Below, one piece after another: positions 17,252 to 24,874 of a stretch of DNA of 64,000 nt (its first letter is position 1; each line of letters opens with the position of its first letter). The translations under genes and the position numbers were made by a program. The DNA is from Pontibacter chinhatensis (GTDB lineage Bacteria > Bacteroidota > Bacteroidia > Cytophagales > Hymenobacteraceae): contig NZ_FOOT01000005.1 of NCBI RefSeq assembly GCF_900113285.1, positions 434,001 through 498,000 on the forward strand, written 5' to 3'. Below the pieces are notes generated by a model that saw nothing but the letters and a program-made list of their open reading frames with translations, was not told where the DNA came from and ran no database searches.

Positions 17252-17553
17252 TCCTCCCCCTACCCCCTCCGAAGGGGGACTTTGGTTGTTAAGCTCTACA
17301 GAAAACTGTCCCCTTGAGGGGACCACTGCTGCTCCGGATTTGTAATCAGGACCTTTTTTAATCGCGGATTTGCAATCCGCATGGCTGCCAGTAGCTACTG
17401 CCTTTGCCACTGCGGATTATAAATCCGCGGTTCCAATACTTTCGGATTGCAAATCCGAAAGAGCGTAGGAAAACCCTCAGCAGCCCATTTCATCCCCCTA
17501 CCCCCCTTCGAAGGGGGACAATACACCCCTGTGGTCCCCTCAAAGGGACAGTT
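17252..17553. repeat. Mixed short palindromes between genes (families B, C, D)
   Basis: This stretch holds a family B piece (CCCCTACCCCCTCCGAAGGGGG, seen twice as close variants), two family C copies (AACTGTCCCCTTGAGGGG near 17303, inverted near 17532), and three family D-like hairpins in a row: GCGGATT-TGC-AATCCGC (17364-17380), GCGGATT-ATA-AATCCGC (17412-17428) and TTCGGATTGCAAATCCGAA (17441-17459). No coding sequence is supported. Confidence 0.7.
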
Positions 17554-17595
17554 TCTGTATTACTAACTTCATGCTTCTCTTTCCAACAGCAAAGG

Positions 17596-17855
17596 CTTCG
17601 GCTATCGAACCTGAACCCAGTTTTTCTGCGAGGCGCCTATGCGAGTTTTTCCGGTGCCGAACGACAGTGAGGCATTGCGACGTCAGGAGCAAAGGAAAAG
17701 CTCCCAGCGCCGAGCGGGAAAACGAGGCCTCCCGGCCTTGAGGGAGCCAATGCCAGAGATGAAACAGTAGCTTATATTAGTCTATAGGATGAACGGAAGC
17801 TAGTAAGGATAGCTTGGTTTAAGTGGAAGAAAGCAGTGGCTAGGGAAGTATAGCT
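17596..17855 (+). ncRNA. Copy 1 of a three-copy structured element (E1)
   Basis: About 250 bases align with 43656-43895 and 59203-59447. Shared landmarks in order are CTATCGA, GCGCCT, TTCCGGTGCC, CGAG(G/C)CCTC, CCAATGCCAGAG, GGATGAACGGAAGCTAG, TAGCTTG and GGCTA. The central hairpin is AGGCC-TCCC-GGCCT (17725-17738) and the 3' hairpin is AAGCTA-7-TAGCTT (17797-17815). The other copies have AGCCC/GGGCT in the same place, a compensatory change. This supports a folded RNA, but it could also be a non-autonomous mobile element. No expression signal is proven. Confidence 0.45.
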
Positions 17856-17859
17856 AACA

Positions 17860-18165
17860 AGTATGTAAGTATAGCTAAAGTATAAAGTAAGGCTTTTCAA
17901 GCCAGTCGAGTCAGAGACCCGACATCATTGTAAGACACAAGTCTGAAGACTTGCGCCAGAAAGAGCAAGTATAAAGTATAGCTTACGCGGACTTAGAAGT
18001 CCGCAGCAGAAAGGTTCCGGACAAGGATGTCCGGAACAGCGGTGTAACAAAGTATAAAAGTATAGCTGAAGTATAAAGTATGACTCTCCGAGCCACTCGA
18101 ATTACAAATCCAAAAACTCTGGAAGGCACGAGCTGCAAACCCGCGCCAGAGCGTCCTCTCTTAAA
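17860..18165. repeat. AAGTATA words and family D hairpins downstream of E1
   Basis: At least eight AAGTATA words alternate with hairpins: TCGAGTC..GACCCGA (imperfect), AAGTCT-GA-AGACTT followed by GCGCCAG, GCGGACTT-AG-AAGTCCGC, TTCCGGACA-AGGA-TGTCCGGAA, and a mosaic copy at 18124 with a CGAGCT left arm and an AACCCG right arm. The same order (E element, words, paired hairpins) follows E2 and E3. No gene is supported. Confidence 0.7.
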
Positions 18166-18188
18166 GTATTAACTCAAAGTATAAAATC

Positions 18189-18803
18189 CTATTTACCGGC
18201 TGCAGCAGCTACCGGAGGCTCAGCGGCAGGAACCACGTTCTTGATCGGCTTTGTGGATTTGAGGTAAGCGTAGATGGCACTCAGTTCTTCGTCCGTCATG
18301 TTCTTATACATGTCCCAGGGCATGGGGGGCAGTAACATCCGTGAATTTTCGAGGCCTTTATACTTGCCCTGGCGTATGGCCGTGAAGAACTGTTTTTCGG
18401 TCCAGTTGCCGATGCCGGTAGCGTCGGAGGTGATGTTGGCCGCATACGAAATACCCCAGGGGCCTACCCAGGCTGTCAGGGTTTGGGTGACTACCAGCCC
18501 TTTCTGCTCCATCGCTTTCCGGTCCACTTCTGGCGGCGGCATATCAGCCGGGTGCCCTGACAAGGCTCTGGAGAAATCAAATTCCTGTCCTTTGTCCGTC
18601 ATTTTTTTAGGGGTATGGCAATCGTGGCAGGCAGAGGTAAGCACCAGGTGTTCCCCAAGTTTTATCTTTTCCTTGTCATCCTGAAGGGCAGTAGCAGTAG
18701 TAGCCGGCTTGCTGTTTTTTTGAGACTTATCTTTTAATGGCGATGGAACAAGCACTAAGATGGAGAAGAGCAGGAGGGAAGAGATTAATAAAAAGATTTT
18801 CAT
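18189..18803 (-). CDS. Monoheme cytochrome c family protein
   Basis: The 204-residue protein has an N-terminal hydrophobic segment (residues 3-20) that acts as signal or anchor, then a linker rich in Lys, Ser and Thr, then one heme-binding motif CHDCH at residues 59-63 in the context GEHLVLTSACHDCHTPKKM. Later come WGISYAANITSD and LPPMPWDMYKNMTDEELSAIYAYLKS, the usual C-terminal part of diheme-like cytochromes; Met residues there may give the second heme ligand. It acts in the periplasm in electron transfer. The tail is rich in Ala and Pro. No partner oxidase or dehydrogenase gene is adjacent. Confidence 0.85.
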   Translation of the reverse strand: MKIFLLISSLLLFSILVLVPSPLKDKSQKNSKPATTATALQDDKEKIKLGEHLVLTSACHDCHTPKKMTDKGQEFDFSRALSGHPADMPPPEVDRKAMEQKGLVVTQTLTAWVGPWGISYAANITSDATGIGNWTEKQFFTAIRQGKYKGLENSRMLLPPMPWDMYKNMTDEELSAIYAYLKSTKPIKNVVPAAEPPVAAAAGK

Positions 18804-18938
18804 AGCGTTAAGGTTTTAGGTTGAGTCAATGTGTAAACAGTGATACCTAATTTACCCATAATCTATATTATCCGGAACAACTTCCCGGATTACCGCGTGA
18901 ACAGCCCGGCGGGTGGGGCTAAGGCTCTAAAAACAGGA

Positions 18939-19340
18939 TTAAACTGTTTTGAAGCCGTCCGAAGAGCTGTTATACTCTTCGTGCATTATAAGCTCTTGCA
19001 ACTCCCGCATCACGTTCTGCAGGTCCTTCTTTACTTCCAGATCATTAAAGCGCAGGAACTTAACTCCATACTTTTCCAACTCGTCTTGTCTGTTGCAATC
19101 GTAGTCGTAAGTATAGTTATGGCTGGAGCCATCAATTTCTATGGCCAGCCTTAGCTCGTGGCAGTAGAAATCAACTATAAAATCAAGCATCGGCACCTGG
19201 CGGTGGAACTGGTAGCCAAGGAGCTTCCGCTCTTTGATCTCTTGCCAGAGCAGGATCTCGGAAAGCGTGCTGTTCTTCCGCAACTCTCTGGCTTTCGCTT
19301 TAAGATCTTCTCGGTAGGGTATAAGGTAATTCTTGATCAT
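18939..19340 (-). CDS. DUF559 endonuclease-like protein
   Basis: This 133-residue protein matches the DUF559 family, which has a VSR-like PD-(D/E)XK nuclease fold: ARELRKNSTLSEILLWQEIK, then LLGYQFHRQVPMLDFIVDFYC and LRLAIEIDGSSHN. The Asp of IVDF and the E/D of IEIDG are the likely metal ligands, and a later segment KYGVKFLRFNDLEV completes the fold. The gene stands alone. Two family C repeats in opposite orientation lie just upstream of its start (19371 and 19491). DUF559 genes are often scattered singly and flanked by repeats, which suggests mobility. Confidence 0.85.
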   Translation of the reverse strand: MIKNYLIPYREDLKAKARELRKNSTLSEILLWQEIKERKLLGYQFHRQVPMLDFIVDFYCHELRLAIEIDGSSHNYTYDYDCNRQDELEKYGVKFLRFNDLEVKKDLQNVMRELQELIMHEEYNSSSDGFKTV

Positions 19341-19370
19341 GCTGCTGCTTATTGCCCTCCAACAAAAGTA

Positions 19371-19523
19371 ACACCCCTATAGTCCCCTCAAGGGGACAGT
19401 TTTTCTTACTGTTTTTACAGGCGCTTCTTGTAGCAAGTTTACACTGAGGGACACCTATGAAACAACCAACCAATAAACCAGCGACAGACAGAACTGTCCC
19501 CTTGAGGGGACTACAGGGGTGTA
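19371..19523. repeat. Inverted pair of family C repeats
   Basis: ACACCCCTATAGTCCCCTCA with AGGGGACAG (19371-19400) and the inverse, AACTGTCCCCTTGAGGGGAC with TACAGGGGTGT (19491-19523), are near-identical 33-base copies facing each other about 90 bases apart. Each is itself palindromic at CCCCTTGAGGGG. They sit between the DUF559 gene and the Crp/Fnr gene. Confidence 0.75.
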
Positions 19524-19640
19524 ATCGTGCACAGAAAGACCAACAGCAACCACAAAACAACCCCCCAAAGCATTCCCACTCCCACACTTCCCAAATCTCC
19601 CAACTTCCACTAACTTGCAGCAACAGACATCACCGAAAGT

Positions 19641-20225
19641 ATGGACAAAGAACTGCAGCAGCTGAAGCAACTTGTAAATGGCATTCACCAGCTTTCCGAC
19701 GAGGACTGGGAGGCATTTGCGGCTGTCTGGAGCCGCCATGTGGCCAAACGGAAGGAACCCCTGACCATGGCGGGCGAAGTGGAGCATTATTTATACTTTG
19801 TGGCCGGTGGGGTGCAGCGGGTGTATTACTTCGACGACCAGGACCGGGAAGCGACGCTGGTGTTCACCTATTCCCCGTCCTTTGGCGGCGTACTCGATTC
19901 CTTTATGCTGCAGCAGCCTTCGCGCTACTATTATGAAACCTTAACCCCGTCTGTTTTCCTGAGGGCGCCTTTCCCGGAGCTGCAGCGGCTCATGCAAACC
20001 CGGCCAGCCATCGAGTCCATGATACGGGAAGGGCTGAGCCATAGTATGTCGGGTTTGCTGGCGCGGCTGGTAGAGCTGCAGTGTTATACCTCGGAGGAGC
20101 GGTTCCGGAAACTGCTGCAGCGCAGCCCCCACATTCTGCAACTCGTGCCGCACAAGTACCTGGCCAATTACCTGGGCATCGACCCGACCAACTTCAGCAA
20201 ACTGCTCAATAAAGTGCGCATCTGA
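19641..20225 (+). CDS. Crp/Fnr family transcriptional regulator
   Basis: The 194-residue protein has a cyclic-nucleotide-binding-like beta roll (about residues 25-115, with YLYFVAGGVQRVYYFDD and EATLVFTYSPSFGG). A long dimer helix follows (about 115-145), then a short C-terminal HTH with VPHKYLANYLGIDPTNFSKLLNKVR, where the recognition helix is truncated compared with E. coli Crp, as is usual in Bacteroidota. The canonical cAMP-contacting R-x-A is not visible, so the signal is unknown. The next gene starts 74 bases downstream and an Fnr-like palindrome lies between them. Confidence 0.88.
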   Translation: MDKELQQLKQLVNGIHQLSDEDWEAFAAVWSRHVAKRKEPLTMAGEVEHYLYFVAGGVQRVYYFDDQDREATLVFTYSPSFGGVLDSFMLQQPSRYYYETLTPSVFLRAPFPELQRLMQTRPAIESMIREGLSHSMSGLLARLVELQCYTSEERFRKLLQRSPHILQLVPHKYLANYLGIDPTNFSKLLNKVRI

Positions 20226-20229
20226 AATC

Positions 20230-20243
20230 TTGGTATTTACCAA
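20230..20243. promoter_or_regulatory. Fnr-like palindrome TTGGT-N4-ACCAA
   Basis: TTGGT and ACCAA arms with a 4-base centre (ATTT) form a 14-bp operator-like palindrome starting 5 bases after the Crp/Fnr stop. A weak -7 box (CATCTTTG, 20266-20273) follows, so the palindrome centre would be near -41, the usual activator position in Crp/Fnr class II promoters. The position and dyad are seen directly; binding is inferred. Confidence 0.5.
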
Positions 20244-20299
20244 GAATAGTCTTTGCGGGGCACGCCATCTTTGTAACAGAAACTTAAACAAAACATGTT

Positions 20300-20719
20300 A
20301 TGAAGACGCAAAGAACCGTAACCCTGGCCTCCAAAGGCTTTATCCTCCTCTCGGCGCTCAGCCTCCTGTCTGTTAGTATGATGGCGTTTGCCAACCCGCA
20401 GTCCGTGATGGACCTGGTGCACGTGCAGCTCAACAATACCGATGCTTTCAGCTCCATCCGCGGAGTGTATGGCGGCGTGGGGATGACGCTCTTCCTGAGC
20501 CTGATTTACCTCATGTTGCGCGACACCCAAAGCGGCCTGCTGTTTCTGTGCCTGCTCTGGGGCTTCTATGCCTTGTCGCGCACCATCACCATTTTCTCGG
20601 AAGGCGCCCTGGGCGATTTCGGAAACCAATGGCTGCTGATAGAGTCGGTGTTTTTTATACTTGCTCTGGTACTTGCGCTGGCCAACCAAAGAGCGATGCC
20701 TGGTAATAGGGCGGTTTAG
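20300..20719 (+). CDS. DUF4345 family membrane protein
   Basis: The 139-residue protein has four membrane helices (about residues 10-30, 57-75, 80-98 and 112-130). The segment FSSIRGVYGGVGMTLFLSLIYLML is characteristic of DUF4345, where a conserved R-G-x-Y-G-G precedes helix 2. Function is not established. It lies directly downstream of a Crp/Fnr gene with an operator-like palindrome between them, so it is probably the regulator's target. Confidence 0.75.
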   Translation: MKTQRTVTLASKGFILLSALSLLSVSMMAFANPQSVMDLVHVQLNNTDAFSSIRGVYGGVGMTLFLSLIYLMLRDTQSGLLFLCLLWGFYALSRTITIFSEGALGDFGNQWLLIESVFFILALVLALANQRAMPGNRAV

Positions 20720-20743
20720 AGGGAGGCTGCCAGCAAGGAGCAT

Positions 20744-20966
20744 TCAACAAGACTGTCCCCTTGAGGACAAGTGAGACGAGAGTCGAAACTTGCGCCTGCA
20801 CGTCAAGAGGGGGCCACCTGTGAGGATTTCCCCAACTGGCATTGAACAAAACTGTCCCCTTGAGGGGACCACAGGGGTGTAAAGCTACGAAGCGTAATGC
20901 TTCTGTGGGTAAAAATCGGTGACTCTGCAAGTATAAACACCCCTATAATCCCCTCAAGGGGATAGT
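20744..20966. repeat. Three family C repeats in tandem
   Basis: Copies at 20744-20770 (AACAAGACTGTCCCCTTGAGG), 20846-20880 (ACTGTCCCCTTGAGGGGACC then ACAGGGGTGT) and inverted at 20936-20966 (ACACCCCTATAATCCCCTCA) fill the gap between the DUF4345 and YceI genes. No gene is supported in this 330-base gap. Confidence 0.75.
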
Positions 20967-21053
20967 CCTCTACTACAACTGGCACTGTTCACCCTGAAAG
21001 GCTTACCCAAATCCTACATCCAAATCATTTCAAACCTCAACCAAAATAAAACC

Positions 21054-21659
21054 ATGAAAAAAGTACTATTTACTGCGTGTGTTCTTTTTAGTGCCCTTTG
21101 CCTGACCAGCTGCGAAGACGAGGAGCTGAGCAAAAGCACCTATGCACTGCAGGAGAGCGCCTCTGTGGTAAAGTGGAAAGGCTACAGCCAGGTGTTGTAC
21201 CACGACGGCTCCTTCCAGGTGCAAAGCCAGGACATCCAGGTGGTGGATGGCAAGGTAACGTCCGGCACCTTCACTATTCCGATCGCAACGATAGCGAACT
21301 TTGATTTGCCTGACGAGGTAAAGCCCATGCTGCTCGAGCACCTCAAAAGCCCCGACTTCTTTAACCTGGCGCTGCACCCTACGGCCTCCTTCCGCATCAC
21401 GAAGGTGCAGCCGCTTGCCACAGCCTCGGAGGGGGCCAACAACACCGTGACCGGCGACTTTACCATGCTCGGGCAGACGCACCCGCTCTCGTTTCCGGCC
21501 AACATCCGCCTGCAGGGAAGCAACCTGAAGCTGGAGGCAAGCTTTAAGCTGGACAGAACCAAATGGGGCATGACCTACGCCGCCGATCCAGCGCTGGGCG
21601 AACACCACATCCTGCCGGAGGTGGACATACACTTCGACCTGACGGCAAGCAGGAAGTAA
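21054..21659 (+). CDS. YceI family lipoprotein
   Basis: The 201-residue protein carries a lipoprotein signal ending at Cys20 (ALCLTSC). The YceI beta-barrel pattern follows: VVKWKGYSQVLYHDGSFQV, GKVTSGTFTIPIATI, LLEHLKSPDFFNLALHPTASF, VTGDFTMLGQTHPLSFPA and FKLDRTKWGMTY. YceI proteins are periplasmic lipocalin-like barrels that bind isoprenoid lipids such as polyprenyl or quinone tails. This one would be anchored to a membrane. It is the last gene of a Crp/Fnr-DUF4345-YceI cluster, echoed at 51.8-54.1 kb, although family C repeats separate it from DUF4345. Confidence 0.88.
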   Translation: MKKVLFTACVLFSALCLTSCEDEELSKSTYALQESASVVKWKGYSQVLYHDGSFQVQSQDIQVVDGKVTSGTFTIPIATIANFDLPDEVKPMLLEHLKSPDFFNLALHPTASFRITKVQPLATASEGANNTVTGDFTMLGQTHPLSFPANIRLQGSNLKLEASFKLDRTKWGMTYAADPALGEHHILPEVDIHFDLTASRK

Positions 21660-21700
21660 GGATGCTTGCCTGGAGCAAAGTATAAAGGATTGCTTTGGAG

Positions 21701-21733
21701 AAGGGGCTGCCTGCTGGAGGTAGCCCCTTTTGG
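21701..21733 (+). terminator. Rho-independent terminator of yceI-like gene
   Basis: AAGGGGCTGCC and GGTAGCCCCTTTT form the stem, with TGCTGGA as loop and a T run. It lies 41 bases after the stop. Confidence 0.75.
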
Positions 21734-21792
21734 CTTTATAAAGTATGGCGTTTGGGAAGCGTGCTGTAGGTATAGCCAGCGTGTAAAAGAAA

Positions 21793-21822
21793 AGGCACGA
21801 ACTACAAGCTCGCGCCAGCGGG
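21793..21822. repeat. Hairpin repeat, family D
   Basis: GGCACGAACTACAAGCTCGC followed by GCCAGCG is a family D copy, with one mismatch in the arms (CGAACT against AGCTCG). The rest of the 21660-22005 gap shows only AAGTATA words and the terminator. Confidence 0.6.
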
Positions 21823-22005
21823 GGGCTCTTTTTCAACCAAGTTTCCCCAAATCAAGTTCGGGATATAGCTTAACAGAATGACTGGATTTTTATCAGGTTT
21901 TAATTATTGCTTAACAACCCTGCATGGGGAAGTTGGATGATAATCGTGTGCGAACCAACTCATGCAAAACCAATCACACCCACTAACAAATAACAACCTA
22001 AAACA

Positions 22006-22206
22006 CTAAGCTTCTTCATCATCCTGGAAAATAGCTTCTATTGGTAGGTTAAATAGCCTGGAAATTTTAAAAGCTAGCGGCAAACTTGGGTCAAATTTGC
22101 CTTTTTCGATGGCATTAACCGTTTGCCTGGAAACCGCCAGCGCATCGGCCAGGTCTGCCTGCGTCAGGTCACGCTCGGCTCTTAGTACCTTTAGTCGGTT
22201 TTTCAT
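22006..22206 (-). CDS. XRE family HTH transcriptional regulator
   Basis: The 66-residue protein is a single Cro/C1-type HTH domain: LRAERDLTQADLADALAVSR then QTVNAIEKGKFDPSLPLAFK, ending with LPIEAIFQDDEE. It belongs to the short YozG-like group. The ATG overlaps the stop of the upstream membrane protein gene by 4 bases, so both are translated from one mRNA. It is probably an autoregulator of this pair. Confidence 0.9.
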   Translation of the reverse strand: MKNRLKVLRAERDLTQADLADALAVSRQTVNAIEKGKFDPSLPLAFKISRLFNLPIEAIFQDDEEA

Positions 22207-22610
22207 CTGTAGCGCATTTGTCCGATAAAAATACCGATCAGGTAGGTAATGGTCATCAGAACTACCAGGACAGAGATGTCAGCATTACCTGAAATAACAT
22301 TAGTTGTATCTAGCAGCGCATAGCTGAGTCCGCCAACTAAGCCAACGCCCAATGCAATGCCCATAGCCTCCAGCTGGATTTTGCGCTGCATTTCATCCAT
22401 ACTTTTGGTATGGCGGATGTATGCCAGGATCATACCAACGCCGAATGCCGCATTTAGCACTATGGCAAGTATAGTAAAGGGCAGGTTTTCTTGCCAGATA
22501 AACTTGGGACCAAAAGATGCCAGGGCCATCGAGGCGACCCACGCCAAAGTCCAGTAAGCTAATTGCCTGGTGTTGTGCCGAAGCTGGGTGTTCCAATTCT
22601 GTTTTTTCAT
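22203..22610 (-). CDS. Small membrane protein paired with XRE regulator
   Basis: I chose the ATG at 22610 (MKKQNWNTQLRHNTRQLAYW), because 21 extra upstream residues look non-coding. The 135-residue protein has four membrane helices: about residues 18-38, 43-63, 82-100 and 108-126, with KSMDEMQRKIQLEA between the second and third. This DEMQRKIQ segment and the downstream short XRE regulator are a common pair in Bacteroidota. Function unknown. Confidence 0.78.
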   Translation of the reverse strand: MKKQNWNTQLRHNTRQLAYWTLAWVASMALASFGPKFIWQENLPFTILAIVLNAAFGVGMILAYIRHTKSMDEMQRKIQLEAMGIALGVGLVGGLSYALLDTTNVISGNADISVLVVLMTITYLIGIFIGQMRYR

Positions 22611-22856
22611 TTGTAAATAACGTTTGATATAATGTAAAGTATAGTTTACACAAAGTAGTGTAATGCTTTTCATAAAGTCAAGTAAGCTTTACAAAATATT
22701 TTTTTATTTAATTGCGGCTAGATGATGCTAAAATAATATACCCTGCTAATAATTACCTCCGCGATCAAAAGTTCCCCTTGGGGTAGGGGATTATTACACC
22801 AGCGAACAAAATTCACCCATAGACAATAAAGGCGAGGACTTACACCTGCAAACTAT

Positions 22857-23105
22857 TTACAAGTATAAGTCCAGCTCCTTCAGCAGCACGCTGGGGTTGT
22901 TGACAGGAAGAGGAGGTGCACGTGGCTGGGCATGATGCACCAGGCATAAATCTCCATGCCTTTGTTTTTACGACAGTAGTACAGGCAGGCTGTTGGTGAG
23001 CAGGGCAATGTACTCCTCCCGCGTAAACACATCTATCCAATACACCACCGCAAAGCTTACAAAGTATAGCCCTTCCTTGTTATGAAATTTATACTTCCGG
23101 CTCAT
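22857..23105 (-). pseudogene. Decayed REP-associated tyrosine transposase (RAYT, Y1_Tnp)
   Basis: Reading the minus strand from 23105 gives MSRKYKFHNKEGLYFVSFAV, then VYWIDVFTREEYIALLTNSL, a clear RAYT start. A frameshift near 22985 follows, and the next frame gives YCRKNKGMEIYAWCIMPSHV and then HLLF, with the HUH-type metal site His-Val-His. A second shift near 22905 leads to NNPSVLLKELDLYL and a stop. The C-terminal half with the catalytic Tyr region is missing. RAYTs move REP palindromes, and two family D hairpins lie just upstream of this remnant. Confidence 0.8.
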
Positions 23106-23177
23106 ATTCCTGCTTATACTTATAGCGGATGCGTCCGAGTTTTGGGTTAGGAAAGTATGACGCTAGTGAAAACTAAT

Positions 23178-23268
23178 GCTAGTGCGAGCTTGTAGCTCGT
23201 ACTGCTACTTTAACTGGAAGTATAGCTCCGTGGTAAAGAAAAGGCACGAGCTGCATGCTCGTGGGAGC
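23178..23268. repeat. Two family D hairpins beside the RAYT remnant
   Basis: GTGCGAGCTTGTAGCTCGTAC (23181 region) and GCACGAGCTGCATGCTCGTG (23238 region) are two hairpins of the CGAGCT type on the 5' side of the decayed RAYT gene, the usual place for REP elements that a RAYT recognises. Confidence 0.65.
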
Positions 23269-23271
23269 GAG

Positions 23272-23340
23272 AGGGACAGCAGAACACGTTGAACATAAAC
23301 GCTCCTATTGGAGCCGGTAAAAGCACTCTGTTGCCACTGA
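23272..23340 (+). pseudogene. Fragment resembling the Walker A region of hrpB
   Basis: The plus strand reads GQQNTLNINAPIGAGKSTLL then PL, against QNTLIVNAPPGAGKSTLLPL in the HrpB helicase encoded from 26299. DNA is also alike (GGAGCCGGTAAAAGCAC in both). The frame ends soon after, so it is a remnant. A shorter, weaker copy (TAAAAGCACTTTGTTGCCGC) lies near 24753, so each of the two lipoprotein genes has an hrpB-like scrap on its left side. Confidence 0.65.
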
Positions 23341-23360
23341 GACAGCAAAGAATATGACTA

Positions 23361-23409
23361 AAAGAAATAAACCCACTGCCTTGCTGAACTACCAATGCAG
23401 TGGGTTTAT
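23361..23409 (-). terminator. Terminator of first AT-rich lipoprotein gene
   Basis: ATAAACCCACTGC and GCAGTGGGTTTAT form a 13-bp stem. On the minus strand it is followed by TTCTTTTAG, and it begins 27 bases after the stop. Confidence 0.75.
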
Positions 23410-23435
23410 GCTTTACTATGTTGATGTTTAGTCTT

Positions 23436-24683
23436 TTAGAAAATCTTGAAAGTCTTCATAATTAATCTTGATTGTTCAACCTTGTTGTATGAGGACAAAG
23501 AAGCATTAGCCTTTATATTAAGATATTCTTGGTATGTGTGGTTTTTAAACTTGAGAGTGCTGACGGTTAGCAGTTCCAACTGAGGTAAGTCTAGGCCAGC
23601 AAACTTCTTGCTTTTCAAGCCTTCTAAAAAAGTTTTTAACCGGTAACTGGTTACATCTGATGAGCCGTACACAATCCAATTTACTGTGTGGCTGGGATCA
23701 ATTGCTACCCAATGCGAGTTATATATATCTGGTTTATCTGTAGTGAAAGATATCATGAAATCATCGAATTCAGATTTAGAAACAGTAAAATCTGAAGTGG
23801 TTGAGAAATCAATCTCTGTAGGGATTTGCTTACCAGAGTAATGATAATTATGAAAGTAACCGTCGGCATCTTCATATGATACGCCAAGGTCGAACTCTTC
23901 AATACCTGTTGGAGGGAATTGCAGGTCATACTCCTCACTAGGATAAAAGTTTGACCAGTAAAGGTCGAGTCTACTATCAGGATCACCTGCTTTAGTAAAA
24001 CCAACAAGATTTGTTTTGTAATCAGTAACGTTCGATGGCTTTTTGTATTTGCGTTTCTCAGTTTTACCTGCTTCTGAAAAATCAGCAGTGGTCTGACTTG
24101 ATGTTAACTCTGTGAACAGGTACAGACCATGGCTTGGCAACAAAATGTAAGCTAGATCTGTTGGAACTGCCCTGTCAAAGTCTTTAATAACAAAGTTATT
24201 TCCAGGCCATGAGGCGGTATAACCACTGCCGAATCTATATTTTGTCCTGAAGTGGAAATTGCGGTCATAGGGAACACTGGTATAGATAATTTCAGCCTTT
24301 TCATGTTTGAATGATGTACTAGAAGTTGTTGGACTAAAATTGAGATGCCATTTATCAGGGTTAACCTGAAGGAAGGTTTCCATCACACAAATATTATTAG
24401 TTGAATCTAATAGTATGGTAGTAAGGTCATGCTTGGTATCCTCTGATTTAACGCTCAGGCTATGGTTGGAGTTAACAGCTAACAGCGTATCTAAAAGAAC
24501 TTTCCCGTCTTTATCGGATAAGATGAGCTCATAGTCTTTTGCCTTTAGGTAAGTATCGTACCTGAAGCTAAAGTCAAATGTTTTTACTGGTTCAGGAGTT
24601 GGTACTGGTGTAGACTCTTTATCTGGGCCACAGCTTAACAAAGTACTAATAAAAAGGAAGCTCGCAAGTAGTTTTGTTCTCAT
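23436..24683 (-). CDS. Lipoprotein of unknown function, tandem paralogue A
   Basis: With the start at 24683 the protein begins MRTKLLASFLFISTLLSC, a lipoprotein signal with Cys18, and has 415 residues. It aligns end to end with the protein encoded at 24875: FSFRYDTYLKAKDYELILSD, KVLLDTLLAVNSNHSLSVKS, LQVNPDKW, VPTDLAYILLPSHGLYLFTE and TTADFSEAGKTEKRKYKKP all have counterparts. The mature part looks like a beta-rich extracellular protein. Base composition is clearly more AT-rich than the neighbours, which suggests acquisition by transfer. Function is unknown. Confidence 0.8.
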   Translation of the reverse strand: MRTKLLASFLFISTLLSCGPDKESTPVPTPEPVKTFDFSFRYDTYLKAKDYELILSDKDGKVLLDTLLAVNSNHSLSVKSEDTKHDLTTILLDSTNNICVMETFLQVNPDKWHLNFSPTTSSTSFKHEKAEIIYTSVPYDRNFHFRTKYRFGSGYTASWPGNNFVIKDFDRAVPTDLAYILLPSHGLYLFTELTSSQTTADFSEAGKTEKRKYKKPSNVTDYKTNLVGFTKAGDPDSRLDLYWSNFYPSEEYDLQFPPTGIEEFDLGVSYEDADGYFHNYHYSGKQIPTEIDFSTTSDFTVSKSEFDDFMISFTTDKPDIYNSHWVAIDPSHTVNWIVYGSSDVTSYRLKTFLEGLKSKKFAGLDLPQLELLTVSTLKFKNHTYQEYLNIKANASLSSYNKVEQSRLIMKTFKIF

Positions 24684-24803
24684 AAGTGAAGTGTGGTTTT
24701 CTTTCTTTAAAAAGATAACACTAAGAATTAATATTAAGCAAAAACTGAAGTATAAAAGCACTTTGTTGCCGCTGCGAAAGCACTAAGTACGATTTTAAGC
24801 AGG

Positions 24804-24846
24804 ATAAACCTACCTCTTTGCTAGATTGGCAAAGAGGTAGGTTTAT
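24804..24846 (-). terminator. Terminator of second AT-rich lipoprotein gene
   Basis: AAACCTACCTCTTTG and CAAAGAGGTAGGTTT form a 15-bp perfect stem around nine bases, 28 bases after the stop of the gene at 24875. Confidence 0.8.
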
Positions 24847-24874
24847 AGTTTAGATTCAATTATTCTTCAAATCA

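Noticed and set aside
17404..17670. Plus-strand 88-codon frame in the 17 kb repeat block
   Set aside because: It crosses families D, B and C palindromes and the E1 element, so it is an accidental frame in repeats.
17355..18165. Possible CRISPR array in the 17-18 kb block
   Set aside because: The repeated hairpins differ in arm sequence and spacing, there are no regular spacers, and no cas genes occur in the window.
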